Shown here: positions 23,251-33,985 of the stretch, one piece after another
Layout of the letters: each line of letters starts with the position of its first letter
Position numbering within the stretch: position 1 is the stretch's first letter
DNA from: Lithospermum erythrorhizon
Taxonomy: Eukaryota; Streptophyta; Magnoliopsida; Boraginales; Boraginaceae
Length of the DNA stretch: 64,000 nt
Reading direction: 5' to 3'
Assembly (NCBI GenBank): GCA_019722365.1
Contig: JADFUC010000089.1
Location: 186,001-250,000, forward strand
Program-made: the position numbers and the translations under genes
Notes under the pieces: model-generated
Databases searched by the model: none
What the model was told of the DNA's origin: nothing
What the model saw: only the letters and a program-made list of their open reading frames with translations

Positions 23251-24980
23251 ATGCCCAAAGAACACTGGGCTTCTAATCGCCGAAGAAAGAACACTTTCAA
23301 AGTGCATCATCACCAACACCTACATCATCCTCACCAAACTCCCCGCCTCGCCTCCAACACCGATTTACGAGTCATGCCTGTCTCAAGACCGTATTTAAAT
23401 ACCTAATCTTCTCCTTCTGTAGCCGCACCCGCCATCACAGCTGTAGTATCTTCTTACTCCGAGGTCCCAGAGGTACATCGGCCACGTAGCCCCTCCACGC
23501 CTCTCTGGAGCGACGGTAACGACTCAGATCAACTCCCTCAACATCATCGCGTTGGAAATCAACGAATCGATTCCGCCTATTATGCCCATTGCGAAAATTC
23601 AGATCAATTCATTTACTGGTTAAACACATTATCGAACTTAAAGGCTCAACTTAAGAATCAGATATTACTAGCGGCTCACGATAATTTCATGGTTACGAAT
23701 GATCGCTAGATCTTACTCATTAATAGTTATAATAATAAGAATTGGTCAATTATTATTATTATACAACTTACTATTATCCGAGCCTGTAAGGTCACACACA
23801 TACGGAAGAGTATTTCATGTACGAAATTAAGAGACCAGAGCACCGAGAAATGTATTTCTCAATTATGCGGTTCTTACATTTTACGTGAGAATATCGATTG
23901 AACAAATGTAATCAATTAAATAGTTATTAATCGGGTTCGAGTAATTTTGTATTTATCAATAACTCGAAAGATTATCGAGACGACTCATTACTATTTAATT
24001 AAGCTAATTAAAGGGTTAACTTATTAAGAAATTTCATTAAAGGTCTTTAACTTAACTAATGTAGCTTAACGAGTCAAGCTAATACTTAACGGGTCGCTTA
24101 TCTGCCTTGCTTTTAACCTAGCCCTATATAAGTAAATTTCCTTGTGGTTTTTCGCTTACATAATTGCTTAAAAATCTTTCATCAAAACCCAAGTAGCCGA
24201 AATTCTCCAAGAATTTTTCTTGATTTTTGGGTTTTGTTTCACCATGACAAGATAAATCGCTGATTCAACCTCTCCTGCCACCAACCTGTAGATATCATAC
24301 GATCTGATATTGTTTATGTCAAATTCAAGTCATAATTTGAAGTCAGGGATTTTGGTAAATTTATCTACCAGACCGTAAGAGATCACACAATACATTATTG
24401 TAATTATGTGTATTTTTCCCAGTAACGTAGTAAGCACTTTAAGCATCCCCCTAACTATGATTTCAGACTTATACTCATATATCCATAGAATTTTCCATCA
24501 CATCGGATTTTAATATCATCGCGACGTGGCTCGTAAGAATGCTTACGTGATCATTTTCTGCATGGATCGGGTTTTCCGAACACAGCATTGGCCGCTGCAT
24601 GCTGAAATGATTCGATCAAAAGAGCACCTCCCATATCGAAATAAGACCGGTCCTAATCATATACGTAAACTTTCCAATGCTTCGATATACGCTGGTAAAG
24701 CATGGATAATGTGATCCGCATTGCAACTCTACCTTACGCAACACAACATACTTCACACTCAACCTAAGCATGCATCCCTTGCTTCCAAATTGCCACAACC
24801 GCCCAAAGAGTTAACACTGATCATATCACTAGTCCTCAAATTATACCCAGCCGCCACCCCCATTCGTCTTCCCGGCTGATCATTTATCAACCGGGGAGAA
24901 AATCAAAGGTACGACCGGCGAAGGTTACCTTTACATTGACATGCTGGCAAAAAGCAATTGGGCTATCGATGTCTTCTGGA
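23251..24980. mobile_element. Interposed LTR-like sequence, no gene
   Basis: The block at 23760-24400 has an LTR look on the plus strand: ccgagcctgtaaggtcacacac, a TATA-like ccctatataagtaaatttcc near 24120-24140, then a leader ending in tttgggttttgtttcacc. It could be a second element inserted between the copia extra ORF and its polypurine tract. No coding motif recognised. Confidence 0.4.
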
Positions 24981-25079
24981 CATGTCAGATATGAACTCCG
25001 AGTAGTTTGACAAGAGGGTTTCAGAACCTCCACAAGGCCACGCATCTAAATTCTCCAAGAATTCCCATGTCAGTTGAGT

Positions 25080-26300
25080 TCTTCCGAGTTGATTTTGACA
25101 ATACTCTCAAAGAAGAACACGCCGGGTTGGCCACAAACTTCCACCTCGGCCACCGCCTCGACGAAACATCGTCATGTGGACACCTGGCTTACATTCTTCG
25201 GAATCCTTCGATTCCCGATTCTGGTTCGATTCTCATTCACTCTGAGCTTGCCTTTTGCCTTCCTCCTTCTCTCCATCACAGCAGCAACATCCTCCTCATC
25301 AGAGTCCTCAACATCATTAACTTGTGGTTCGTGCTCAAGACCCAGCCCTTCAATGACTTTGTCAAGATATACCTCCATGTTGTCAACATCTGGCATTGAT
25401 CGATCACAGAATATCACATTCAAAGTGTCAATGACTCTCGTTCATTAAGCAGTCTCCAACCCTCAGCCAAGCTGTCCAAAGAATAATCGCACTTAACCAA
25501 TCACCGCATCGATTCTTCACAACATTAGCATTCTCACTAGCTAGATGTGAATCCTCAACCGCATCCTTCCTAGATTCATTCTTAGAAGGTGGTTCACATC
25601 CTACACACAGACGACATAACCGATGGTCCCGCTGCATTCAAGTAGTCATATCTAAACATAATGTTAGCCGTGAGACTCTATCTTCAACAATCGGCTCCTG
25701 GGCCGCCTCCAACATCTCTTCAACATTAATTTCAAGATAGGTTTCTCCCTCCTCTACATCATCATCTCAGATTGCGGAATTTCTCTCGACTCAGGTTATC
25801 GAGCTTCACGCACATTTGCGTAATCAACCCACGCAGATAATTATTGCATCGTCGAGCCTCCGCTTGAAAATTTGTGTCAATAACAACAGAGGGAATACTC
25901 CTCAAGGGCATCAGACTCAAAATAGTCTCATCTTCATCAATGTTCTTCGGCCTGAGTTCTGTCTCCCGACTTCCCAAATTCTTTCCGACTTTGCTTACAA
26001 CAGGGGTCAACCCCATGCATGTTTCCATCTATGGGTTCAAGATTCTTCTCTCTTTCCTCAAAGCGGCCTCCTGTGTTGTTCAATCCTGCGTGTCTTCACC
26101 ATTTCTCCTACAGACTCGGTTTTAGCATATCAGGCAGACCGACGCGACATGGAACCTCAAGGCGAGAATGGAAGGAATCGAGGGGCCTTCGATGGACGAC
26201 ATTTTAAACAAAGTAGCATTGAATGGTATGTTATAAATGCATGTGTCAGAATTATCAATATGAGCTTTTATGGTGTTGTTTAAAAAGGAATATGAGCGAT
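25080..26300 (-). pseudogene. Extra (env-position) ORF remnant of the copia element
   Basis: A minus-strand frame at 25172-25423 contains the run ERRRKAKGKLRVNENR followed by RIGNRRIPKNV, which I recognise from the plant-transposon-protein ORF found after pol in SIRE-type elements. An acidic stretch, EDSDEED, precedes it. Frames upstream at 25762-26028 and 26122-26316 may be the earlier part of the same ORF. Its function in the element is not established; some authors call it env-like by position only. It is broken in several places. Confidence 0.55.
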
Positions 26301-26739
26301 TTTGACAAGATTCCACCGTATTAAATAGCCCATAACTCCGACATATACCGAGTCATCAAACCAGCTTCTTTCTTTCCCGCCTAATTATAACTCGACGTAT
26401 CAGACTCTACGCTTCGCACATCCGCTTATAAATTGACTTAACCAAACCTCTAGAACCCACGTTTCCTCCCCACACTGCCGCAACACTCATAATAATGGGC
26501 ACATAACTTTCCTCGATCGCTTATCGATCAACACAATAACCATAGACGATCTCAAGGATTCAAACTTAGCCGCATCCAAAGCCTTAAAGGAAAATATCCG
26601 TGCTCGCTTGTCTATACTCACATGTTCAAGCGGATATCACCTTGCCTTCACCAACTCTCGTATAAAATGATATCCGAGTATCAATGCAGGTTTCGTCTGA
26701 CCGCTACTGACAAGATTTTATATATCACGGCACTCATAT

Positions 26740-27217
26740 TATCACCGTATACATCATGGCATTTTGACACACATTATACATCAAGCATCTGCCTATCCAT
26801 AAGAGTCGAGTAATAACTCAAGTACTCCGCTATTCTCACCAAGCCGAAAAGCAGACACTAAATTTGCTTACAAAACCACATATTAGGTTATTTCCCAAAA
26901 AGAAGATCCACCGACGCGCTTCTTCCTATCTTCAGATTTCGCCTAATCGGCATCACAATATCTCTACCAACGAATTATTGACCAATGAATTATTAGTATC
27001 AAAAGAATAAATAGTCCATACCAACATACCATTTACATATTTGACGAGATTCTTTTGGCTTCGGGTTCAAATGACTTTCTTTGTCCTTAAAACGAAAGCA
27101 CAAACTCCCACCAAGAGGGAAATGCCTGACGACTACGCGAGATATAATAGACTCTATCATACTCCGATAATCGCTTATGTCCACCGAAATTCCATCTATA
27201 TCTTTATCGATTTTCAT
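26740..27217 (-). pseudogene. Copia pol: end of RT and RNase H, frameshifted
   Basis: The frame 26999-27217 starts KIDKDIDGISVDISDYRSMI, matching the copia motif KLDKDE.G.SVD...YR.MIGSLLYL, followed by KESH. Further left, near 26890-26910, the minus strand reads FFLGNNLI and then a SWFSKKQ-like stretch, the copia RNase H region. Several frames are needed, so the gene is dead. Confidence 0.7.
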
Positions 27218-27319
27218 TTAGTCACAAATTGTGTCCTTTTGACTTGTGATTTTCTAATTCAAATCTTTAACAAGGTTCTTGGCATATTTCGTCTGAGATA
27301 TGTGCCATCCTTCATTCGG

Positions 27320-27990
27320 GCCTCGACTAAATCCAAGAAAATAATTCAACCTCCTACCATGCTCATTTTAACTCCGATTCCATTTCATGGAACAAATTAT
27401 CGCATCTTTGGGGCCGTTCTGGACATTCCTCCAAAATTATATCATCAACATAAATTTGTGCAACCATCAAATTCACTTTTTCATACTCGAGCAAACGCGT
27501 CTCTGGCTGTTCCTCCTCTCAGATATCCTTCGCCAATAAAAAGATTTTGCAGCCTCGCACTACGCCGAGGCTCGCTTCGGCACCACATACAGCCACCGAC
27601 ACATATGTCGGGGATATCCACATCGACGAATCCTTCGGGTCGCTCTACATGACTTTTCCTTGAACAACTCCATTTGTGAACGCACTCTTCACATCCATCT
27701 CGATATGTTTTAAACTTCATCATATAGCATGCTAAGGATAAAATATACCGCCTAAAGAATGAGCAAATGTTTCAAAGTCTACACCTTCCACTTCGCGAAT
27801 ATCGCCAAGGCCACTAGTCTTCGCTTTATTTCTAGTAACAACGCTTTGCGTTCATCGGATTTATTTTGAAAATCCATTTTCGTCCCTATCACATTACGGT
27901 CCTTCGGGTCTCGCATAAGTCTCACATCATTACGCCAAATCGATCAATTCCTCGCATGGCATTTATCCAACGCTCATCTGCAGCCTTCAT
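27320..27990 (-). pseudogene. Copia reverse transcriptase remnant
   Basis: On the minus strand, from right to left, the following are readable in shifting frames: WINAM (near 27960), DPKDRNVIGTK (near 27890), a QMDVKSAF.NG counterpart (near 27690), VERPEGFVDVDIPD (near 27620), a V.VDDIIFGG counterpart (near 27440) and LNYFLGF (near 27330). These are the landmark motifs of copia RT in correct order and spacing. At least four frame changes and stops separate them. Confidence 0.8.
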
Positions 27991-28639
27991 CCACACTCTT
28001 CTGCCTCGATTTAAATAAACAAATTTTCTCCAAGTGAGTCCAACCATTCTTCTATACCACTCGCTCTTTTCTGTGGTTGTATTCCTCGATCAAAATCCCT
28101 AACGATGTTTTCTATAGACGGTCCCTTCAATTCGATCGGCAGGAGTATAGCCTCCACTTTCATTACATGTGTCATTAATCTCATTGCTTTCCAAAGATCA
28201 AGCTATCAAGCTGCTGCATGCTGTGTTTCCATAAAGCAACATCTCTATTGTCAAGGCCAATGAATAAGAACTCCCCGTGTTCAAGCACTACATTAGTAGA
28301 CTCCTACAACCTGCTGAAGTTCTTTTTTCATTGTGAAACTCGAGCACGACTATTTCGAGTAATTCAAGAAGATACTCTTCATCACTTTGACATCCAGTCA
28401 GCTGCTCGCGATCCTGCAAATAATTTAACACAAACTACCAAAACATGAAATATCAGATACTTGGCTTTCTCCCTCCATATTTTCATAATTTGTGTTGCTT
28501 GTGTTTGGCTAAGTGGTAACCTCGATTATGAATGTGGCAAACAAATGACGCTCTCGGCCCAAATTTTAGGAGAAATGTTCTTCGAATGAAGTACGATACG
28601 TGCTTACTTCTCGGATAGTTCGATTCCTCTCTAATACAC

Positions 28640-29110
28640 CATTTGTCAAGGGTTACAATGGTAATTCATGAATACCTCACTTGTACGTAACTCAAGGAAT
28701 TTAGCATTTTCAAATTATTTTCCACGATCACCCCGATTCCGACAACCCGGTTGCCTTTCTCATTTTGAACTCAGGATAAAGTTTCATTTTATTAATCGCA
28801 ACGCATGATTTGTCCCGAGAAAATCCAATCTACGATACCTAGAAAAATCATCCACACACACATATAAATACCTCTTCCTCATATACTCGACTCTGTACGG
28901 GCCCCATTAAATCCATGCCATCACCAAGTACACGAAGCGTTGCTACGCCACGCTGTAACTCAGCGACAATTTTTGGTCCGTTTTCCAAGCATTTACATTC
29001 AATTACATTCTATCTTTTACTTCAAGTAAAGCGGATCCGGATGCCTTCCTTTGTAACGACCAACGTTTATAAAGGAGTATGTCCCAGCTAAGCCATTTAC
29101 AAAGATCTCG
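28640..29110 (-). pseudogene. Copia integrase remnant
   Basis: Near 28910 the minus strand gives MDLMGPVQS, the counterpart of the integrase motif LH.DL.GP, with a degenerate VDDFSRYTW-like stretch after it (near 28840). Upstream, near 29010, KVKDRMC..C.L corresponds to the zinc-binding GAG-pre-integrase part. The order relative to RT is correct for copia. Multiple stops are present. Confidence 0.65.
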
Positions 29111-31240
29111 CTTTTCTACTCATCATGGCTCGAATCTGAAAGTTCCATATATAGCGCTTATCGCTGATTCGTATCATCATCGGCTTTCACACGCCTTTGA
29201 AAAAGTACATCCTTTCTACGTAAAGAAACCTTCATACCCCTTGCCGCATAGCTTGACTTATTACCGATAAGATTCAGGTCAAACTTTACAAGAGACACGG
29301 GCCAATGGTGTAGACCATTAACATTTAGCCTCCTTTTTCAATAATCTCCTTTCAAAGAACAAATACGAGTAAAGATACGCCTTACCACACATGTTGGCCT
29401 CGGAAGATCCACTATCAAAATACCAACTCGATTCTACTCGACGCCAAAGACGTAGCAACTCACCACAAAGTTGTTCGGCTTTCACATCTATCGAAGTTTT
29501 AAGTGCTGTCGATACTGGCTCTTTTTCCGTCCATATAATTTGTAAATGAAAAGCAATACGACCCTCTTACTAATAATAATCATAGCACTATACTTTCTTT
29601 GCCTATGTCTCCCAGCGCTTCTCCCCGCTCGACACTTCGCGGTTCAATCTCTCCGAACAAATTTAGTTTCTTGTCTCTCGTCTCTGACGACTTCCTTCGT
29701 CAAACCCAATTCTAAGGCCCCTCGCGCTTTTCCTACCTTTTGGTATCTCTTCCATATCTGCAGTTAATTCATCATATTTAATTTTTATTCAGCCGCATTC
29801 ACTGAGAATTTAAATGTTGAATTTCATCCTCGAGCCTGCCCCTCGCTTTTCTTAATTCCTCATTCTCAATCTTTAATTTGTTCCTCTCGCATCCACTTGC
29901 ATGGGGACAATACGCTCTTCCCATTTAGTTTACAATGCTTTATAATTTTCAAGCACTTCTTCTTCCAGAATGCCTTCCTCGCCCTCACCGTAGCCGCAGG
30001 CCGTCAAATGGATGTATGGCTCGTGACTCAAAATAAAAGCTACAAAGTCATAACTTGATCTGGCTACCTTCTTCGGGGCCATCACTCAAAGGCTGGCGGA
30101 AAGTACTTCTCGGATTGCTTTCGAGATGGGCTGACACTCTGCCACGCGCCTAAAGCCTTCTACATTCTCCTCGGTGACCGAATTCCTTTAGATTTCTCGA
30201 ACTCGACCAGACCGAATCGGGCTGCCTGTTGGTTTTTCCATCTCGTTATTGTTTCACAACGACAGACAGCCGCTACCACCAATCGGGGCGGTTTCTTGTT
30301 GACCTGGTGGTCTTCACAAGTTCTGTAGCCAAAGATGTTTATAGTTTCCCCAAATCTTCATCATTTATATCCTCCATTTTTAAAGAATACTCTTTACTTG
30401 CTCTCCTTTCCACAAGAGCTATCTCGAACGTGGCCAAGTTTCCTATCAATTCGCCCATGCTTACAGGTCAGTCTCATAGCTTCTTCAATAATGTGTTACC
30501 TCCATGAAGAATTTTCGTAATGCTCGAGAATTTTTCTCACCACTTTTTTCACTATAGGTTCGCTTAGTGGCAAACGACTCATTAAATTCCATATCCTTCA
30601 ATTTTCTCATATATACTATACCCATCCTCCTCCATTCTGGGGAGTTTCAAATTTAGTAGTTAACACGAAGACTGACACTGTATCTTCAAGCGTTCCCTCT
30701 ATACGCGGCTCAGAATATATCCTACGCACTTTCGCCTACATATACTAATTAAATTTTAAGCACATTTAGTCAAACCATCAAGATAAAGATTCATAAATTT
30801 TATCATTCGTGCTCGGCAGTTCTCTTGTTTCTTCTGAACGGTCCAAATTATCCTCCCGCTGACGCGAAAATTCTCTGGTTGCCGATAATGTGGGGTTAGC
30901 TCCATCCAACACGCATATCTCCGCCTCGTGACGCGATTTCGTGAACGTACTATTCTCGCTTCTAAGAGGCATGAACTCCCGCCAAGAATAGGCGGTCGAA
31001 GGTTGACCCTCCTCTTCAAACAATCCATATACTGTGACCACATCGATCTCACTTAACGATAGAAATACCCGCCCGACAATTAATCAAATTGATGCATCTC
31101 CCCGAATAACAATACGACACCACCGTCAGATGCCGACCAAGACTAAGCTGGGCCAAGCAAAGTATGCACCTTTCCTGAGAGGCGATGGCTTCATCCGGTA
31201 TGAGGTGTTGCTTTATTAGTGGCAAATTCAATCGTAACTC
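29111..31240 (-). pseudogene. Copia gag/protease region remnant
   Basis: On the minus strand near 30600-30330, a gag-like sequence can be followed: a ...LP.KF..KVT.IEEA counterpart, then MGELIGNLATFEIALVE with RRASKEYSLKMED. This fits the retrotransposon gag domain (UBN2 type) seen in SIRE elements. The remainder (29111-30300 and 30620-31240) gives only short frames, including acidic or serine-rich runs, without a clear protease motif. Broken throughout. Confidence 0.55.
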
Positions 31241-31299
31241 TTGCTTCCTGTTAATGGGCCGCTTTCAACGCAAGCGTTAGTCCCAAACCAAATAGGACT

Positions 31300-31790
31300 C
31301 GACCAATGCGCACTAATTTTACCGACATCAAATGCGCTCTCGAAGGATTTCTATCCTCCTGTCGAACATCGATCTACTGTTGATTCAAGCCGGTGTACAA
31401 GCAAGTGGATTTCTTGGATGCTTTTCGAGGGTATCACTGCATATTTCACGGTCGGTGAGTAACGGGAGAAAAATACATTCAGACTGAAGATGGCATCTAC
31501 CGAAGGTTATGGCCTTCGCTCAGCACGGGGGTCACGCACTGCAGGATCAGGTCAATAAGGTGTTCTCCATCCGTATTATTCGAACATGGAAATCTACGCG
31601 ACGACATGTCACGACGACGGAGGCCAGACCACGAAGAAAAACCTCCTGAGAAATTTATGAAAAAACTTGCAAAATACAACCCGCGACTAACTCAACCCGG
31701 ACAGTTTGTCTCTCGAGCCGAATTGTGGTAAATTCCTGCCACGATCACCAAAGTGGGAATATAAATGCAAATCCCGGCTGGAAAGATAGC
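31300..31790 (+). pseudogene. Gypsy reverse transcriptase remnant (unit 1)
   Basis: Visible in shifting frames: NALSKDFYPP (counterpart of N.ACPKD.YPLP.ID), VDFLDAFRGYH near 31400, and further on a stretch matching GLKNAGATYQ..VNK and then NINANPG (IEANP) near 31760. Spacing matches Tat/Athila-type gypsy RT. Frameshifts occur between each motif. Confidence 0.7.
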
Positions 31791-31799
31791 TAGCCACAG

Positions 31800-33330
31800 C
31801 TCGCACAGAGCCCACAAACGCAGAAAAGAGGCTCTAGGTCGACCTGGACGATTGCTTGCCTCGACCCTGGCTCATATCTCAAGCAGGATCATAGTCCCGC
31901 CTCGCTCAAGGCCATGTTAAAGCGGCGGTAGCTCGAACGGACTCCTGAGTCAGCCGGTAAGTGCCTTTCAAGAAATTGGCACAGACTACGCACTTCCGCA
32001 ACTAACGGCATGTTCGCCGCAGTGGATGCCCCACGCCTATCCTCGTCGCTTTAGGTTCCAGACAAACAAAGAACCTCATCCCGAAGGGGATAAGATAAGC
32101 CGTGAATTAGTGTATCCCCTAATCGGTAGACTGCTCGCCTCGATAGCCGTCAAAAAGTCAAGCTTTATTTCGAGGCACCCGGCCAGAGGCAATCACCGAC
32201 AAACTATCGCGACAAATACCGAGAACTCCAGTTCGTCCGACGAATAGTCAAGCCGGGCAATAGAGCTGGAAATGAACCTCCCGAATACAGCCGCAGACGA
32301 GTATCAAAGACCAAAGCCCCATCGTAATTCACGCGGAAGTGCAATCTACTGGTCGCTGGAGAGGCACCCGAGTTAGTCAACTCGTACGCCGCCAGAGCGA
32401 GCTGCTGGTTGCTGGGGATGACGAAGCAGTTAATCCGCTGTTCTTTGCGTTTATTCTACAGCCAAATTCTCTTAGGTCAAGCAAAGATTGAAGGCCATTT
32501 CGTCACCACAAACACAAATACCTGTACCACATGAAGCAATCGCTAATGGTCTTCACAAGGAATGCTTGGGGGCGCAACACATCCATATAAGAACGGATTC
32601 TCTACTGGCCAGCGGGCCATGCTAAGCCTGGTAGATATCTACGAGAGTCCCATTTTGGCTGCATTTTTCGATCCCGCCATACGAGCATGTCGCCTTGGGA
32701 GTTAAATTAAAGTGATGGGATCAGTCTCTAATGGCCACAACGACCATGGAACCACGGCGACTCGACCTCGCTGGAGTTGGTAACCGCTAGTTCTTTCTGA
32801 CGAAGAAAGTTGACGGGAACGCCTGGCGAAGGGGAGCACACGGGCCATTGCATCAGTTTATCTTAGAATTAACGAGTACCGAGTCCTCCCGAGATCCTCA
32901 CAAGGACAAGATCTTGTAGCAAAGCTTCGAGGTATACCCCTCTGATTGACGGGTCCCCATCGGCGTCTTTTTCTGTGGTCCAATACTGAATATGTCATCC
33001 CAGAGGGAGGATCAAATACGGGCTAAACTAATGGACAATGACAAGTCATATCAATAAAGAAGGCCTCGACTCAAAAGATCCCTGGGTCAGTTTCTGTGGG
33101 ATATTCCGCCCCTCCGTAATGTAAAAGACGCCCAAGATCATGTCCAGAGACGCTGACGCGTACGCTAAAGATCCCCATCACTCCTCCCTACGACGGTCAA
33201 GATGTCAGCGCCTAAAGACTCCCTATCACCCGGTGTTAACATTATTGAGACCTCTCCTGTGACACTGGGAAAAGAGGGACACCATCACGGCATGATCATT
33301 TCAACAAGCTGCTGAAAGGCCCACCTACCC
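31800..33330 (+). pseudogene. Gypsy RNase H and linker region (unit 1), heavily degraded
   Basis: Position between RT and integrase implies RNase H and the integrase zinc region. I see only scattered fragments and no continuous frame; the longest is about 73 codons at 32026-32247. This segment has no full counterpart in unit 2, which is shorter here by about 0.8-1 kb. Confidence 0.45.
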
Positions 33331-33339
33331 TAAGCAGAC

Positions 33340-33985
33340 TGTGAAGCGGGCATGTGACGCCTCAAGGAAATCTTCACCCGATTCGGGTACCACAAAGGCC
33401 GGTCGAGAACGGGACACGCTCATACCGAAAGATCGAGACCTCGCCAGCTGGGACTCGGATATGCAGCACTTGACTACTTGCCATCCCTGCCCAATGGAGA
33501 GTGCTGGAAGTTGATGAAACGGGTAATCTTCAAAGGCCAAAAGGCCCAGTAGAAGGCGATTGTTAGGGACAACGACATCCCAATAGTAAGCTGTCCTTCC
33601 TGACAACGCCTAACCCGCTGCGGGAGATCCTCATTGGGTAGCGATCCTACGCTCGCTATCGCCGAGATTCACTGGCATCACGCCGCATTTCAGACCATGA
33701 CGCTAGCCAAGAAATGCAGCCAGCGGTCAAGTGCCTGCTGGACCTGTCAAGAAAAGAGGCTACCGCTGTCCCGATATAAAGTGTAAAGGTACCATTACAA
33801 CAAAAAAGTGTCCTGGGGCATTTAGTTTTGCAGGTGAGACTTAGTCCTAAGAAAGACAACAGCATCTATATCCACGGAAGTCTCGAAAGTCGGAGTCCCC
33901 TGTGAGGCTCCATAATTTGTCCGAGTAGTCAGACCGGCCACATACGAGTCAAGTCCTCAAGGACGGCAAAGACTGCGGACACGGA
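33340..33985 (+). pseudogene. Gypsy integrase and pol tail (unit 1)
   Basis: Near 33375 the plus strand reads FTRFGYH-like text, then a counterpart of DNGTQF, CAELGIQ, ...HPCPMES (HPQSNGQ), ...MKRVIFKGQKA and a DELPNVLWAYRTTP counterpart by 33600. The end is alignable to unit 2 around gagtcccc.tgtgaggc...ctcaaggacg. Broken by several indels. Confidence 0.65.

Larger units (their letters stand above)
24981..31240 (-). mobile_element. Broken SIRE/Maximus-like copia retrotransposon, minus strand
   Basis: Reading right to left, family motifs appear in the copia order: gag (about 30.6-30.3 kb), integrase (29.1-28.6), reverse transcriptase (28.0-27.3), RNase H (27.2-26.7), then an extra ORF (26.3-25.1). 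That extra ORF after pol is the mark of the SIRE/Maximus clade. All domains are broken by frameshifts and stops, so it is not autonomous. The 3' polypurine tract lies 2-3 kb further left, with other sequence between. The 5' LTR at the right is not evident, and the element seems cut by the gypsy block at 31.24 kb. Confidence 0.75.

Noticed and set aside
23041..23406. 121-codon His/Thr/Pro-rich frame
   Set aside because: Overlaps the antisense polypurine tract and LTR-like sequence; composition is explained by C/A-rich DNA.
25816..26283. 155-codon plus-strand frame
   Set aside because: Lies opposite the minus-strand copia extra ORF, whose motifs are recognisable; no motif on the plus strand.
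27041..27652. 203-codon plus-strand frame, the third longest frame in the window
   Set aside because: It is antisense to copia RT and RNase H motifs readable on the minus strand, so it is a shadow.
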